DNA of 64,000 bases, taken from positions 4,650,001 through 4,714,000 of the forward strand of contig NZ_CP104285.1 of NCBI RefSeq assembly GCF_025244905.1, read 5' to 3'. The translations under genes were made by a program, and so were the position numbers. Shown here one piece after another: positions 8,606-18,190 of the stretch. How positions within the stretch are numbered: position 1 is the stretch's first letter; each line of letters starts with the position of its first letter. The notes beneath the pieces were generated by a model, which searched no databases, was not told the DNA's origin, and saw nothing but the letters and a program-made list of their open reading frames with translations. This DNA is from Enterobacter mori. GTDB lineage: Bacteria; Pseudomonadota; Gammaproteobacteria; Enterobacterales; Enterobacteriaceae.

Positions 8606-9280
8606 TTACTTCCCCCACAATCTCCGCGAATTATCCTCGATCTTGCCGCTTATGCGCCTCTTCTGCATCGTTCTGGTCCAGCTGGTCGATAACCCCGCCG
8701 CCGACAGCAGGCGGTGATACTGCTCGTCGTCAAACGGCATATGCCACGCAATGGCACAGGCGTCATAAACGGAGACATCGCTCAGCCGCGACGCCAGCTC
8801 AAGCGGCGCATCCGCTGACACCTGCCCAGCCAGCACCACGCGGTACAGCCAGCCAGTTTTACCCGCATTTTGCAGCTGCTCGGACATATCGCTGATGCCG
8901 AAATGGAAGTTGAGCTTGAAGCACGGCGAGCGCGGCTGCGTCACCTGAATCAGGGCGTCGCCCCAGCGGTAAATATCACCGATAAAGACGTTTTTCTCGG
9001 TCAGCCCTTCGGTCGAGAGGTTTTCGCCAAACGCGGGGGCGACAAACAGATCCGCCTGTTCGGGGAATTCGGCTTTCCAGTGCTGATAGTGCTCGCGCGG
9101 ATAGTGACACAGCGCGCGATCGGGCCCGCCGTGGATTTTCTTTTCGGCCTGCTCGTCACCCGCCAGCCCGAGGTCGGTTAACGTCAGCTCGCCATCGACC
9201 TGAATTTTAGCGATGGCGCTCGGCCGGCTGCCGTTGTACTCCCTGACCTTGCCTGTAAACACATTCACCGGGTAATGCAT
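8606..9280 (-). CDS. yiiM: MOSC-domain 6-N-hydroxylaminopurine resistance protein YiiM
   Basis: This is a 224-residue protein, the same length as E. coli YiiM. A MOSC domain (about residues 30-165) contains KKIHGGPDRALCHYPREHY, FGENLSTEGL and the conserved Cys of TQPRSPCFKL, expected to handle the molybdenum cofactor or its sulfur. A C-terminal 3-alpha segment (SAAGLSTSWTRTMQKRR) follows. YiiM reduces hydroxylated base analogues in a Mo-dependent way. The ATG at 9280 gives MHYPVNVFTGKV like relatives; the frame is open 13 codons further upstream. In E. coli kdgT separates it from sodA, and that gene is missing here. Confidence 0.9.
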   Translation of the reverse strand: MHYPVNVFTGKVREYNGSRPSAIAKIQVDGELTLTDLGLAGDEQAEKKIHGGPDRALCHYPREHYQHWKAEFPEQADLFVAPAFGENLSTEGLTEKNVFIGDIYRWGDALIQVTQPRSPCFKLNFHFGISDMSEQLQNAGKTGWLYRVVLAGQVSADAPLELASRLSDVSVYDACAIAWHMPFDDEQYHRLLSAAGLSTSWTRTMQKRRISGKIEDNSRRLWGK

Positions 9281-9302
9281 TGCTGCCTCCATTACGCAGA
9301 TA

Positions 9303-9330
9303 CAAAAAAAGCGAGTCATCAGACTCGCTT
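9303..9330 (-). terminator. Terminator of sodA
   Basis: On the minus strand AAGCGAGT and ACTCGCTT arms close a short loop and are followed by TTTTTGT. It lies between the sodA stop and the yiiM start, so it insulates yiiM from sodA. Confidence 0.85.
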
Positions 9331-9351
9331 CTCACAGGCGTCAATGCAACC

Positions 9352-9972
9352 TTATTTTTTAGCGGCGAAACGCGCTGCTGCTTCGTCCCAGTTCACCACG
9401 TCCCAGAAGGCTTTGATGTAGTCCGGGCGACGGTTCTGGAATTTCAGGTAGTAAGCGTGTTCCCACACGTCCAGGCCCAGGATTGGGAAGCCGGATGCGC
9501 CAGAAATTGCTTCACCCATCAGCGGGGAGTCCTGGTTAGCAGTAGACACTACCGCCAGCTTGTCACCTTTCAGAACCAGCCACGCCCAGCCAGAGCCGAA
9601 ACGGGTAGCAGCGGCTTTTTCGAATTCCGCTTTGAAGTTGTCCACGGAACCGAAGTCACGCTCGATAGCCGCTTTCAGGTCGCCCTGCAGGGTGGTACCG
9701 GTTTTCAGGCCTTTCCAGAAAAGGCTGTGGTTAGCGTGACCGCCCGCGTTGTTGCGCAGCACGGTTTTCTTGTCTGCTGGCAGCTGGTCCAGCTTGGTGA
9801 TCAGCTCTTCAGCAGACAGGTTCGCGAACTCTGGCAGGCTTTCCAGCGCGGCGTTCGCGTTGTTCACATAGGTCTGGTGGTGTTTAGTGTGATGGATTTC
9901 CATCGTCTGCTTGTCGAAATGCGGTTCCAGTGCGTCGTAGGCATACGGCAGGGATGGCAGTGTATAACTCAT
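9352..9972 (-). CDS. sodA: Superoxide dismutase [Mn]
   Basis: This is a 206-residue cytoplasmic manganese superoxide dismutase that converts superoxide to hydrogen peroxide and oxygen. The metal ligands are visible: His27 in MEIHHTKHH, a His in [10 protein letters not shown] (about 82), and Asp and His in [10 protein letters not shown] (about 168-172). GGHANH and the Gln of [10 protein letters not shown] fit the Mn rather than the Fe enzyme. The start at 9972 gives [18 protein letters not shown] clear Fur box lies about 76 bases upstream, in line with iron repression. The gene is monocistronic, with its own terminator. Confidence 0.97.
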   Translation of the reverse strand: MSYTLPSLPYAYDALEPHFDKQTMEIHHTKHHQTYVNNANAALESLPEFANLSAEELITKLDQLPADKKTVLRNNAGGHANHSLFWKGLKTGTTLQGDLKAAIERDFGSVDNFKAEFEKAAATRFGSGWAWLVLKGDKLAVVSTANQDSPLMGEAISGASGFPILGLDVWEHAYYLKFQNRRPDYIKAFWDVVNWDEAAARFAAKK

Positions 9973-10047
9973 AATCCTCTCCATTATTGTCGGGCGGCAC
10001 AGCTGTTAATGCCGCGTAAGCAGTTGGTTCATTATAGTTAATTAAAT

Positions 10048-10066
10048 GATATTGAAAATGATTATC
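10048..10066. promoter_or_regulatory. Fur box upstream of sodA
   Basis: GATATTGAAAATGATTATC matches 16 of 19 positions of the Fur consensus GATAATGATAATCATTATC. Fur represses sodA in E. coli when iron is plentiful. Confidence 0.85.
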
Positions 10067-10115
10067 AATGCCGTAGTTTTTATAAGGTTATTCATTTTTC
10101 GATTAATGGCGGAAA

Positions 10116-10131
10116 TGTGAGTCTGCTCACG
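10116..10131. promoter_or_regulatory. CRP site upstream of rhaT
   Basis: TGTGAGTCTGCTCACG has both CRP half sites at the standard N6 spacing. It is about 130 bases before the rhaT start. E. coli rhaT is activated by CRP together with RhaS. Confidence 0.7.
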
Positions 10132-10171
10132 CGGTTAACGTGCTGATTGCCATCCAGAACAAAAGTGCGGC

Positions 10172-10186
10172 AACCTTCTGAAGGTT
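10172..10186. promoter_or_regulatory. Palindrome AACCTTC-T-GAAGGTT before rhaT
   Basis: This is a perfect 7+1+7 inverted repeat between the CRP site and the rhaT start. Its GAAGGTT arm resembles the AGAAGGT end of the RhaS half site upstream of rhaB, so part of the RhaS operator of rhaT may lie here. That assignment is inference. Confidence 0.4.
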
Positions 10187-10260
10187 CCCAAACCGCCTAA
10201 TTTTTACACTCATCAAGTCGGCGGGAAGCCACCGACTATAAAAACGATGAGGATGTAAAA

Positions 10261-11295
10261 ATGAATCATGCGATTACGATGGGTATCTTCTGGCATTTGA
10301 TAGGCGCGGCCAGTGCTGCCTGTTTCTATGCCCCGTTTAAAAAAGTGAAAGGCTGGTCATGGGAAACCATGTGGTCCGTTGGCGGTACCGTGTCATGGCT
10401 AATTTTGCCGTGGACAATCAGCGCCATGCTGCTGCCCGATTTCTGGGGCTACTTCTCCTCCTTTAGCGCCTCCACCCTGCTGCCGGTATTCCTGTTCGGC
10501 GCAATGTGGGGCATCGGTAATATTAACTACGGCCTCACCATGCGCTATCTCGGCATGTCGATGGGGATTGGCATCGCGATTGGCATCACGCTGATCGTCG
10601 GCACCCTGATGACGCCGATCCTCAACGGCCACTTCGACGTGCTGATCAACACGCAGGGCGGGCGAATGACGCTGCTGGGCGTGCTGGTGGCGGTGATCGG
10701 CGTGGGCATCGTCACCCGCGCGGGCCAGCTGAAAGAACGCAAGATGGGCATCAGGGCCGAAGAGTTCAACCTGAAGAAAGGGCTGCTGCTGGCGGTGATG
10801 TGCGGCGTTTTCTCGGCGGGCATGTCGTTTGCCATGAACGCCGCCAAACCGATGCACGATGCCGCTGCGGCGCTGGGCGTCGACCCGCTGTACGCTGCCC
10901 TGCCAAGCTACGTGGTCATCATGGGCGGCGGCGCGCTGGTGAACCTCGGCTTCTGCTTCCTTCGTCTGGCAAAAGTGAAGAACCTGTCGGTAAAAGCCGA
11001 CTTCTCGCTGGCAAAACAGCTGATCATCACTAACGTCCTGCTCTCCGCCCTCGGTGGCCTGATGTGGTACCTGCAGTTCTTCTTCTATGCCTGGGGCCAC
11101 GCCAGCATTCCGGCGCAGTACGACTACATGAGCTGGATGCTGCACATGAGCTTCTACGTGCTGTGCGGCGGGCTGGTTGGGCTGGTGCTGAAGGAGTGGA
11201 ACAACGCCGGGCGTCGTCCGGTGGGCGTCCTGAGCCTGGGCTGCGTGGTGATTATCATTGCCGCCAATATCGTTGGCCTCGGCATGGCGAACTGA
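10261..11295 (+). CDS. rhaT: L-rhamnose:proton symporter RhaT
   Basis: This is a 344-residue inner-membrane transporter with about ten hydrophobic segments (drug/metabolite transporter-like fold), the same length as E. coli RhaT, beginning [20 protein letters not shown]. It imports L-rhamnose and L-lyxose with a proton. An ATG with GAGGATG upstream marks the start. The stop codon directly abuts the stop of the convergent rhaR, with no bases between. CRP and probable RhaS sites lie upstream. The locus also carries a rhamnose-type ABC importer, so this is one of two uptake routes. Confidence 0.96.
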   Translation: MNHAITMGIFWHLIGAASAACFYAPFKKVKGWSWETMWSVGGTVSWLILPWTISAMLLPDFWGYFSSFSASTLLPVFLFGAMWGIGNINYGLTMRYLGMSMGIGIAIGITLIVGTLMTPILNGHFDVLINTQGGRMTLLGVLVAVIGVGIVTRAGQLKERKMGIRAEEFNLKKGLLLAVMCGVFSAGMSFAMNAAKPMHDAAAALGVDPLYAALPSYVVIMGGGALVNLGFCFLRLAKVKNLSVKADFSLAKQLIITNVLLSALGGLMWYLQFFFYAWGHASIPAQYDYMSWMLHMSFYVLCGGLVGLVLKEWNNAGRRPVGVLSLGCVVIIIAANIVGLGMAN

Positions 11296-12144
11296 TTACG
11301 CCGCCTTTCGACTGCGATGACGCCATTGAACCGGCGTCATCCCCACCTCGCGGTTAAACACCACCGAAAAGTAGTTACTGTCCTCAAATCCGCAGCGCAT
11401 CGCCACTTCACTCACCATCAACTCCGTATGCTGCAGCAGATACTGGGCGTGGCAGATGCGCAGCTGGCGCAGGTAGTGGTTCACCGTCATCCCCGTCTGG
11501 GTGCGGAACTGCTGGCGCAGCGCGCGCTCGCTGCACTGCTCCTGCTCGCAGAATTTTTCCAGCACGAAGCTTCTGTTCAGGCTGCCCGCAAGCGTGGTGA
11601 TGAGCTTATCCAGCAGCGCTTCCTGCGTCGTGGCAGAGGGGTTATCGGTGGCGTAGCGGTGGCGCTTCAGCGTCATCACCAGCTGGGCGAAAAGCAGCTC
11701 CGCCATCTGGTTGGCGACCGGGTCGCTCTTCTGGCTCTCCTGCTCAAGCTGAGAAATGACCTGCCGAACCTGGGTCATGCCGCTGCTGCTTAACCGCCAG
11801 TGCGGGGAACCTTTATCATCAAGAAAACCCGGAATATTCGCGGCCCAGTCCACGTTAAGCCTGAGCCTGTCCGGGCAGTAAATAACGTTTTGCAGCACCA
11901 GGTCGTTAACCGAGGCGTAGGAGTGTTTATCTTCGGCGCGGATATAGAACAGATCCCCGCGGGTGATGCGGTAGGGCCGGTCGTTGAGAACATGAAGGCC
12001 GTTGCCGCGCCACACCAGCACCAGCTCGCAAAACTCGTGGGTATGCTCGGCAAAGACGTTTTGCGGGTAGCGGTCCGCCACCGCGACGGCCTGACTCGCG
12101 GAGGCAAAAAAATCATCTTTGCGAAGGATTAACTGAGCAGCCAC
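11296..12144 (-). CDS. rhaR: AraC-family activator RhaR
   Basis: This is a 282-residue regulator with an N-terminal cupin-like sugar-binding domain ([24 protein letters not shown]) and a C-terminal pair of helix-turn-helix motifs ([19 protein letters not shown] and [17 protein letters not shown]). In E. coli, RhaR with L-rhamnose activates the rhaSR operon. It follows rhaS on the same strand after 73 bases, consistent with a rhaS-rhaR operon. It is convergent with rhaT, stop to stop. Assignment as RhaR rather than RhaS rests on order and on its closer likeness to RhaR at both termini. Confidence 0.94.
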   Translation of the reverse strand: MAAQLILRKDDFFASASQAVAVADRYPQNVFAEHTHEFCELVLVWRGNGLHVLNDRPYRITRGDLFYIRAEDKHSYASVNDLVLQNVIYCPDRLRLNVDWAANIPGFLDDKGSPHWRLSSSGMTQVRQVISQLEQESQKSDPVANQMAELLFAQLVMTLKRHRYATDNPSATTQEALLDKLITTLAGSLNRSFVLEKFCEQEQCSERALRQQFRTQTGMTVNHYLRQLRICHAQYLLQHTELMVSEVAMRCGFEDSNYFSVVFNREVGMTPVQWRHRSRKAA

Positions 12145-12217
12145 ACCACGACCTCTGTGCCGAAAAACCAGACATTATTAGCTTTATTGCGGCAATAAAA
12201 CGGTGACTGCCCTCGCG

Positions 12218-13054
12218 TTACTGAAGCAACGCGTCTTTTCCCTGACGAATATCGCGCGGCGACCAGCTAAACTCCCGACGGAAAAGCGTCGAAAAGTGGT
12301 TACTGTCGCCGAAACCGCAGCGATAGGCGATATCCGTGACGCTTTCGTCCGTATGACGTAAAAGATGACGCGCTTTGATTAACCGCAGGCGATTAAGATA
12401 GCGCTGCGGCGTCAGCCCGGTGTGCTGCTTCAGCTGGCGATGCAGGGTGCGCAGCGACAGCGAAAAATCATCCGCCAGCGTTTCCCAGCAAACATCTTCG
12501 GCGAAATGGTCTTCCAGCCAGGCCATTAGATGGTTCAGCCGGGCGTCGTTGTTTTCCAGCCCCTCCACCAGGCTACTGCGGCGCAGTAGCACCAGCAGCT
12601 GCATGAACAGCAGCTCGCGCGTGGCAATGGCGTGCGTCTCCTGCCCATCCTCGCTCTGCTCCATCTGGCTCACCAGCTGCCGCACCTGCTGTAAGGTGGA
12701 CTGGTTCACGCGCCAGTGCGACGGATAGTGCCCGTCCTTTTCCTGCGGCAGCAGCTGGTTTAAACCAGAAAGAAACTGGAACGCGTCCGGGGAACGATAG
12801 AGCACGTTGGTCAGACACAGGTTGTCGGTATGTTCATACAGGTGCCTGTCGTGGTCGCGCACAAAGCACACGGTGCCGCCGCTGATGGTGTACGGCTGGC
12901 CGTTAAACACGTGAATGCCCGTCCCGTGTTCAACAATCACAATCTCATGAAAATCATGATGATGTTCAGGGAACGCAGCCTGAGGGAGCCGCGGCTCAAT
13001 CGCGACGGGCGACCCTCCCGAAGGAAAAAAATCCACGCTGTGTAGTACGGTCAT
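12218..13054 (-). CDS. rhaS: AraC-family activator RhaS
   Basis: This is a 278-residue regulator, the same length as E. coli RhaS, starting [20 protein letters not shown] at 13054; the frame is open five codons earlier. The cupin domain has [19 protein letters not shown]. The two helix-turn-helix units end in [19 protein letters not shown] and [12 protein letters not shown]. With L-rhamnose, RhaS activates rhaBAD and rhaT and represses rhaSR. It is divergent from rhaB across a 301-base control region with CRP and RhaS-like sites. It is first gene of the rhaSR unit. Confidence 0.96.
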   Translation of the reverse strand: MTVLHSVDFFPSGGSPVAIEPRLPQAAFPEHHHDFHEIVIVEHGTGIHVFNGQPYTISGGTVCFVRDHDRHLYEHTDNLCLTNVLYRSPDAFQFLSGLNQLLPQEKDGHYPSHWRVNQSTLQQVRQLVSQMEQSEDGQETHAIATRELLFMQLLVLLRRSSLVEGLENNDARLNHLMAWLEDHFAEDVCWETLADDFSLSLRTLHRQLKQHTGLTPQRYLNRLRLIKARHLLRHTDESVTDIAYRCGFGDSNHFSTLFRREFSWSPRDIRQGKDALLQ

Positions 13055-13355
13055 AACGGCCCCCACCAATGAGAAATGTTCTCAAAATAGTAATTAAGGC
13101 CTTTCATGCTCACCTTAAATTTTCGGCAGCAAACGTCGCAAAAGCTGTCCGTTTTTCAAGAAACCGGCGGAAAGATCGGGAAATGCGGTAAGCGTCACAC
13201 TGCCTGAAAACCCCGCCATTACTGGAAACTGTGAACTCCCTCACGTTCACCTTTGCTTTCTTGCCAGCGCCGGATTTGGCCTGTCAGTGGCGAGAAGGTG
13301 GCTTTTTCTTCCCTTTCTTACACTCACCGCTAATGACTTAAGAAAGGACCTGACC
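13055..13355. promoter_or_regulatory. Divergent rhaSR-rhaBAD control region
   Basis: This 301-base gap has no gene. It holds a CRP-type site TGTGAACTCCCTCACG at 13230-13245 and, next to it, a RhaS-type inverted repeat. From 13300 the rhaB promoter and leader run to an AGAAAGGA ribosome site. The rhaS-proximal 13055-13200 part is AT-richer and should contain the RhaR operator, which I could not delimit. Confidence 0.8.
13249..13299. promoter_or_regulatory. RhaS operator of rhaB
   Basis: Two 17-base half sites, ACCTTTGCTTTCTTGCC and GTCAGTGGCGAGAAGGT, are inverted with 17 bases between them. The right half is very close to the E. coli rhaBAD half site. The adjacent CRP site and distance to rhaB fit the E. 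coli layout. Confidence 0.75.
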
Positions 13356-14825
13356 ATGACTTTTCGCCATTGTGTGGCAGTCGATTTAGGCGCATCCAGC
13401 GGCCGCGTAATGCTCGCCACCTGGGACTGCGACCAGCGCACACTTTCGCTTCGCGAAATGCACCGCTTCGCCAACTGCCTGCAAAAGCAGGACGGTTTTG
13501 AGACCTGGGATATCGATGCCCTGGAAGCGGAGATCCGCATCGGGCTGAACAACGTCTGCAACGACGGCATTCGTATCGACAGCATCGGCATTGATACCTG
13601 GGGCGTGGATTATGTGCTGCTGGACGGTAACGGTGAGCGCGTCGGCCTGCCCGTCTCCTACCGCGACAGCCGCACCGACGGCCTGATGGCGCATGCCATC
13701 GCCCAGCTTGGTAAGGACAACATCTACGGGCGCAGCGGCATTCAGTTTCTGCCATTTAACACGCTGTACCAGCTGCGCGCCCTGGTTGAGCAGCAGCCGG
13801 AGCTGGTCGCGAACGTGGCCCACGCGCTGCTGATCCCGGACTACCTGAGCTACCGCCTGACCGGCAATATGAACTGGGAGTACACCAACGCCACCACCAC
13901 CCAACTGGTGAACATCAACACCGATAACTGGGACGAAAACCTGCTGGCATGGACGGGCGCGTCGCCGTCCTGGTTCGGCACGCCAACGCATCCCGGCAAT
14001 GTGATCGGTCAGTGGATTTGCCCGCAGGGGAACGAGATCCCTGTCGTCGCCGTCGCCAGCCACGATACCGCCAGCGCGGTCATCGCCTCACCGCTCGCCA
14101 GCGAAGACGCGGCGTATCTTTCTTCCGGCACCTGGTCGCTAATGGGCTTTGAGAGCAAAACGCCGTACACCAGCGATGCCGCGATGGCGGCAAACATCAC
14201 TAACGAAGGTGGCGCGGAAGGGCGTTACCGCGTGCTGAAAAACATCATGGGCCTGTGGCTGCTCCAGCGGGTGCTGAAAGAGCAGAACATCACCGACCTG
14301 CCTGCGCTTATCGCGGAAACCGAAAAGCTGAAGGCCTGCACCTTCCTGATCAACCCGAACGATGACCGCTTTATCAACCCGGCGCACATGAGCGCCGAAA
14401 TCCAGGCCGCCTGCGTCGAGGCCGGGCAGCCGGTGCCGTCCAGCCCGGCAGAGCTGGCGCGCTGCATTTTTGACAGCCTCGCCCTGCTGTATGCCGACAT
14501 CCTCAGCGAACTGGCCGATTTGCGCGGCAAGCCGTTTAGCCAGCTGCACATCGTGGGCGGCGGCTGCCAGAACCGGCTGCTGAACCAGCTCTGCGCGGAT
14601 GCCTGCGGTATTACCGTGGTGGCAGGTCCGATTGAAGCCTCCACGCTCGGCAATATCGGCATTCAGCTGATGACCCTGGACGAACTGTCCAACGTTGACG
14701 ATTTCCGCTCGGTGGTCACCGCGAACACCCGACTGACCGCCTACCCCCCCAATCCCTGCCATGAAATTGCCCGCTACCGGGCGCAGTTTCAGCAAAACCG
14801 ACTGACTAAGGAGCTTTGCGCATGA
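13356..14825 (+). CDS. rhaB: Rhamnulokinase
   Basis: This is a 489-residue kinase of the FGGY family that phosphorylates L-rhamnulose at O-1. The N-terminal phosphate loop [13 protein letters not shown] (about 7-19), the [14 protein letters not shown] segment, SHDTASAV, and the C-terminal GGGCQN and GNIGIQ motifs follow family order. The ATG at 13356 is preceded by AAGGACC and gives [12 protein letters not shown]; an in-frame start 23 codons earlier lies in the promoter. Its stop overlaps the rhaA start by four bases (ATGA). First gene of the long rhamnose operon. Confidence 0.97.
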   Translation: MTFRHCVAVDLGASSGRVMLATWDCDQRTLSLREMHRFANCLQKQDGFETWDIDALEAEIRIGLNNVCNDGIRIDSIGIDTWGVDYVLLDGNGERVGLPVSYRDSRTDGLMAHAIAQLGKDNIYGRSGIQFLPFNTLYQLRALVEQQPELVANVAHALLIPDYLSYRLTGNMNWEYTNATTTQLVNINTDNWDENLLAWTGASPSWFGTPTHPGNVIGQWICPQGNEIPVVAVASHDTASAVIASPLASEDAAYLSSGTWSLMGFESKTPYTSDAAMAANITNEGGAEGRYRVLKNIMGLWLLQRVLKEQNITDLPALIAETEKLKACTFLINPNDDRFINPAHMSAEIQAACVEAGQPVPSSPAELARCIFDSLALLYADILSELADLRGKPFSQLHIVGGGCQNRLLNQLCADACGITVVAGPIEASTLGNIGIQLMTLDELSNVDDFRSVVTANTRLTAYPPNPCHEIARYRAQFQQNRLTKELCA

Positions 14826-16081
14826 CCACTCAACTTGAACAAGCCTGGGACCTGGCTAAACAGCGTTTCGCCGCCGTCGGCGTGGATGTCGAAGAGGCCC
14901 TGCGCCAGCTCGACCGTCTGCCTGTCTCCATGCACTGCTGGCAGGGCGATGACGTCGCCGGTTTCGAGAACCCGGGCGGTTCCCTGACGGGGGGTATTCA
15001 GGCCACGGGTAACTACCCGGGCAAAGCGCGTAACGCGACCGAACTGCGCGCCGATCTGGAGCTGGCGCTGAGCCTGATCCCGGGGCCAAAGCGCCTGAAC
15101 CTGCACGCGATTTATCTCGAATCCGACGAGCCGGTGGCGCGCAACGAGATCAAACCGGAACACTTTACGAACTGGGTGGAGTGGGCGAAAGCCAACAAAC
15201 TGGGTCTGGACTTTAACCCATCCTGCTTCTCGCACCCGCTGAGCGCCGACGGGTTTACCCTCGCCCACGCGGACGATGAAATCCGTCAGTTCTGGATCGA
15301 CCACGTGAAGGCCAGCCGCCGCGTTTCTGCGTACTTTGGCGAGCAGCTCGGCACGCCGTCGGTGATGAACATCTGGATCCCGGACGGCATGAAGGACATC
15401 ACCGTTGACCGTCTGGCTCCGCGCCAGCGTCTGCTGGCGGCGCTGGATGAGTCCATCAGCGAGAAGCTGGACCCTGCGCACCACATCGACGCTGTCGAAA
15501 GCAAGCTGTTCGGCATCGGTGCCGAGAGCTACACCGTCGGTTCGAACGAGTTCTACATGGGTTATGCCACCAGCCGCCAGACCGCGCTGTGCCTGGATGC
15601 CGGCCACTTCCACCCAACGGAAGTGATCTCCGACAAAATCTCCGCCGCCATGCTCTACGTCCCGCGCCTGCTGCTGCACGTCAGCCGCCCGGTGCGCTGG
15701 GACAGCGACCACGTGGTGCTGCTGGATGACGAAACCCAGGCCATTGCCAGCGAGATCATCCGTCACGATCTCTTCGACCGCGTGCATATCGGCCTCGACT
15801 TCTTTGATGCCTCCATCAACCGCATTGCAGCGTGGGTTATCGGCACCCGCAACATGAAGAAAGCCCTGCTGCGCGCCCTGCTGGAGCCTGTCGCCGCGCT
15901 GAAACAGCTGGAGGCTAACGGCGACTACACCGCGCGCCTGGCGCTGCTGGAAGAGCAGAAATCCCTGCCGTGGCAGGCGGTGTGGGAGATGTACTGCCAG
16001 CGTCACGATGCGCCTGCAGGCAGCCAGTGGCTGGATAACGTGCGGGCATATGAGAAAGACGTTCTTGCCGCTCGTCAGTAA
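14822..16081 (+). CDS. rhaA: L-rhamnose isomerase
   Basis: This is a 419-residue enzyme, the standard length for RhaA, which converts L-rhamnose to L-rhamnulose. It is a TIM-barrel metal enzyme; the conserved blocks [34 protein letters not shown] and [12 protein letters not shown] include the expected metal and substrate ligands (Glu, Asp and His of the LDAGHFHP segment). The ATG at 14822 follows TAAGGAG and overlaps the rhaB stop, so translation is coupled. A BIME separates it from rhaD. Confidence 0.97.
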   Translation: MTTQLEQAWDLAKQRFAAVGVDVEEALRQLDRLPVSMHCWQGDDVAGFENPGGSLTGGIQATGNYPGKARNATELRADLELALSLIPGPKRLNLHAIYLESDEPVARNEIKPEHFTNWVEWAKANKLGLDFNPSCFSHPLSADGFTLAHADDEIRQFWIDHVKASRRVSAYFGEQLGTPSVMNIWIPDGMKDITVDRLAPRQRLLAALDESISEKLDPAHHIDAVESKLFGIGAESYTVGSNEFYMGYATSRQTALCLDAGHFHPTEVISDKISAAMLYVPRLLLHVSRPVRWDSDHVVLLDDETQAIASEIIRHDLFDRVHIGLDFFDASINRIAAWVIGTRNMKKALLRALLEPVAALKQLEANGDYTARLALLEEQKSLPWQAVWEMYCQRHDAPAGSQWLDNVRAYEKDVLAARQ

Positions 16082-16089
16082 AAAACATC

Positions 16090-16157
16090 GCCCGGCGGCG
16101 CGTTGCTTGCCGGGCCTACAGGTAAAAGTAGGCCGGGTAAGCGTAGCGCCACCCGGC
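16090..16157. repeat. REP pair (BIME) between rhaA and rhaD
   Basis: One REP unit at 16090-16119 (GCCCGGCGGCG to GGGCCTAC) faces another at 16128-16157 (GTAGGCCGGG to CACCCGGC). Inside an operon such stems often stabilise the upstream message, which could raise rhaBA over distal genes; that effect is inference. Confidence 0.85.
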
Positions 16158-16177
16158 ATTTTCAAAGGAAACACTGT

Positions 16178-17008
16178 ATGCAGACCATCACCACCTCCTG
16201 GTTCGTCCAGGGCATGATCAAAGCCACCTCCGATGCCTGGCTGAAGGGCTGGGACGAGCGCAACGGCGGCAACCTGACGCTGCGCCTGGACGACGCGGAT
16301 ATCGAACCCTTCGCGGCCGATTTCCACCAGAAGCCGCGCTATATCGCGCTGAGCCAGCCGATGCCGCTGCTCGCCAACACGCCATTTATCGTCACCGGTT
16401 CCGGCAAGTTTTTCCGCAACGTCCAGCTCGACCCGCAGGCCAACCTCGGCGTGGTGAAAGTGGACAGCGACGGCGCGGGCTACCACATTCTGTGGGGGCT
16501 GACCGATGACGCGGTGCCAACCTCTGAACTGCCGGCGCACTTCCTCTCCCACTGCGAGCGCATCAAGGCGACTAACGGCAAGGACCGCGTGATCATGCAC
16601 TGTCACGCCACCAACCTGATCGCCCTGACCTACGTGCTGGAAAATAATTCTGATTTCTTCACCCGCAAGCTGTGGGAAGGCAGCACCGAGTGTCTGGTGG
16701 TGTTCCCGGACGGCGTCGGCATTCTGCCGTGGATGGTGCCGGGCACCGACGAAATCGGCCAGGCGACCGCGACGGATATGCAGAAACACTCACTGGTGCT
16801 GTGGCCGTTCCACGGCGTCTTCGGCAGTGGCCCGACGCTGGATGAAACCTTTGGCCTGATCGACACCGCCGAGAAATCCGCGGAGGTGCTGGTGAAGGTC
16901 TACTCCATGGGCGGCATGAAGCAGACCATTACCCGGGAAGAGCTGATTGCCCTGGGCAAACGCTTTGGCGTCACCCCCATGCAGTCCGCGTTAGATCTGT
17001 ACCAATAA
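16178..17008 (+). CDS. rhaD: Rhamnulose-1-phosphate aldolase
   Basis: This is a 276-residue class II aldolase that cleaves L-rhamnulose 1-phosphate to dihydroxyacetone phosphate and L-lactaldehyde. The zinc ligands are in [13 protein letters not shown] (HxH) and a later His in the [11 protein letters not shown] segment. The Gly-rich NGGNLTLR and TGSGKFFRN parts bind phosphate. The ATG at 16178 ([17 protein letters not shown]) follows AAAGGAA; the frame is open 25 codons upstream through the REP pair, which is not coding. Third catabolic gene of the operon. Confidence 0.97.
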   Translation: MQTITTSWFVQGMIKATSDAWLKGWDERNGGNLTLRLDDADIEPFAADFHQKPRYIALSQPMPLLANTPFIVTGSGKFFRNVQLDPQANLGVVKVDSDGAGYHILWGLTDDAVPTSELPAHFLSHCERIKATNGKDRVIMHCHATNLIALTYVLENNSDFFTRKLWEGSTECLVVFPDGVGILPWMVPGTDEIGQATATDMQKHSLVLWPFHGVFGSGPTLDETFGLIDTAEKSAEVLVKVYSMGGMKQTITREELIALGKRFGVTPMQSALDLYQ

Positions 17009-17016
17009 AAACATCG

Positions 17017-17040
17017 CGCCCCGCTCACCGAGACGGGGCG
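17017..17040 (+). other. GC hairpin between rhaD and the ABC importer
   Basis: CGCCCCG and CGGGGCG arms close a 10-base loop, but the following bases are AAAACC, not a T run. It is not a typical terminator. It may stabilise or partly attenuate the rhaBAD message before the transporter genes. Confidence 0.4.
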
Positions 17041-17090
17041 AAAACCACCTGCAATCCCTACAACTAACTCAATTCAGTGGAGTAAAAGCA

Positions 17091-18077
17091 ATGAAAATAA
17101 AGACAAGCTTGATCCTCACCGTTGCCGCTCTGGCGTTGTCCGGTTCCGCTTTAGCAGAAGTGAAAATCGCCCTGGTGGCGAAGTCCCTAGGGAATGGATT
17201 CTTCGAAGCAGCGAACGTCGGCGCGCAGGAGGCGGCCAAAGAGTTAGGCGATGTAAAAGTGATTTATACCGGCCCGACTACCACCACGGCGGAAGCGCAG
17301 ATCGAGGTGCTGAACGGGCTGATCGCCCAGGGCGTGGATGCGATCGCGATTTCGGCGAACGATCCGGACGCTGTCGTACCGGTGCTTAAAAAAGCAATGC
17401 AGCGCGGCATTAAGGTGGTGTCGTGGGATTCCGGCGTGGCAAAAGCCGGGCGTCAGATCCACCTGAACCCGTCCAATAACGCGCTGATTGGCGAAACCAA
17501 CGTCAAGCTCGCCGCCGATGCGCTAAAAGCGCTGAACGTGGAGAAAGGCGACGTGGCGGTGCTGAGCGCCACGCCCACCTCCACCAACCAGAATACCTGG
17601 ATTGCGGAGATGAAAAAGGTGCTGCCGAAGTACCCGTCGGTCAATCTGGTGACCGTGGCCTACGGGGACGATCTCTCTGACAAGAGCTACCGCGAGGCGG
17701 TCGGCCTGCTGAAAACCTACCCGGACCTGAAAGTCATCGTCTCGCCTTCTTCCGTGGGCATTGTGGCCGCCGCACAGGCGGTGAAGGACCAGAACAAGAT
17801 CGGCAAAGTCTACGTCACCGGTTTAGGCCTGCCGTCCGAGATGGCGGGCGCGGTGAAGTCCGGCGCGAGCAAGAGCTTTGCCATCTGGAACCCTATCGAC
17901 CTTGGCTACGCGGCAACCTACCTGGCGGATGACCTGGTGAAAGGCACCGCCACGAAGGGCGAGGCCAGCATGGGCAAGCTGGGCAAAGTGAAGCTGGATA
18001 CCGACGGCAACGGCGCGATGGCCGAGCCGTTCGTCTACGATGCCAGCAATATTGATAAGTTCTCGAAGATCTTTTGA
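17091..18077 (+). CDS. Rhamnose ABC importer, periplasmic binding protein
   Basis: This is a 328-residue substrate-binding protein with a signal peptide (about 1-22, cleavage after GSALA) and a type I periplasmic sugar-binding fold (VKIALVAKSLGNGFFEAANVGAQEAAKEL, then VDAIAISANDPDAV and VYVTGLGLPSEMAG). It resembles the RhaS binding protein of the rhizobial rhamnose importer RhaSTPQ; that name would clash with the regulator rhaS here, so I give no symbol. It opens a four-gene ABC set inside the rhamnose operon, 82 bases after rhaD. L-rhamnose as ligand is inferred from context and family. Confidence 0.88.
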   Translation: MKIKTSLILTVAALALSGSALAEVKIALVAKSLGNGFFEAANVGAQEAAKELGDVKVIYTGPTTTTAEAQIEVLNGLIAQGVDAIAISANDPDAVVPVLKKAMQRGIKVVSWDSGVAKAGRQIHLNPSNNALIGETNVKLAADALKALNVEKGDVAVLSATPTSTNQNTWIAEMKKVLPKYPSVNLVTVAYGDDLSDKSYREAVGLLKTYPDLKVIVSPSSVGIVAAAQAVKDQNKIGKVYVTGLGLPSEMAGAVKSGASKSFAIWNPIDLGYAATYLADDLVKGTATKGEASMGKLGKVKLDTDGNGAMAEPFVYDASNIDKFSKIF

Positions 18078-18086
18078 GTCTTTCCC

Positions 18087-18171
18087 CCCCTCACCCCAAC
18101 CCCTCTCCCCAAAGGGGCGTGGGGCTCGATCGGTTCCCTCTCCCCTCCGGGGAGAGGGTTAGGGTGAGGGG
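18087..18171. repeat. Double-hairpin repeat, copy B, inside the rhamnose operon
   Basis: The outer arms are CCCCTCACCCCAACCC and GGGTTAGGGTGAGGGG. Inside is a CCCCTCTCCCC-AAA-GGGG hairpin with a degraded right arm, then a perfect CCCTCTCCCC-TCC-GGGGAGAGGG hairpin. It nearly fills the 113-base gap between the binding-protein and ATPase genes. Confidence 0.88.
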
Positions 18172-18190
18172 TAATCTACGGAGAACTATC

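Noticed and set aside
16103..16177. Longer RhaD start inside the BIME
   Set aside because: The 25 extra codons come from the REP pair; the ATG at 16178 has a ribosome site and matches the family start.
14789..16789. A 666-codon open frame on the minus strand opposite rhaA and rhaD
   Set aside because: It is antisense to two certain genes, rich in Arg, His, Val and Gln as expected from GC-rich reverse frames, and has no recognisable domain.
18074..18190. N-terminal extension of the rhamnose ATPase through repeat B
   Set aside because: The extra 39 codons translate the palindromic repeat; a good ribosome site precedes the ATG at 18191, where family similarity begins.
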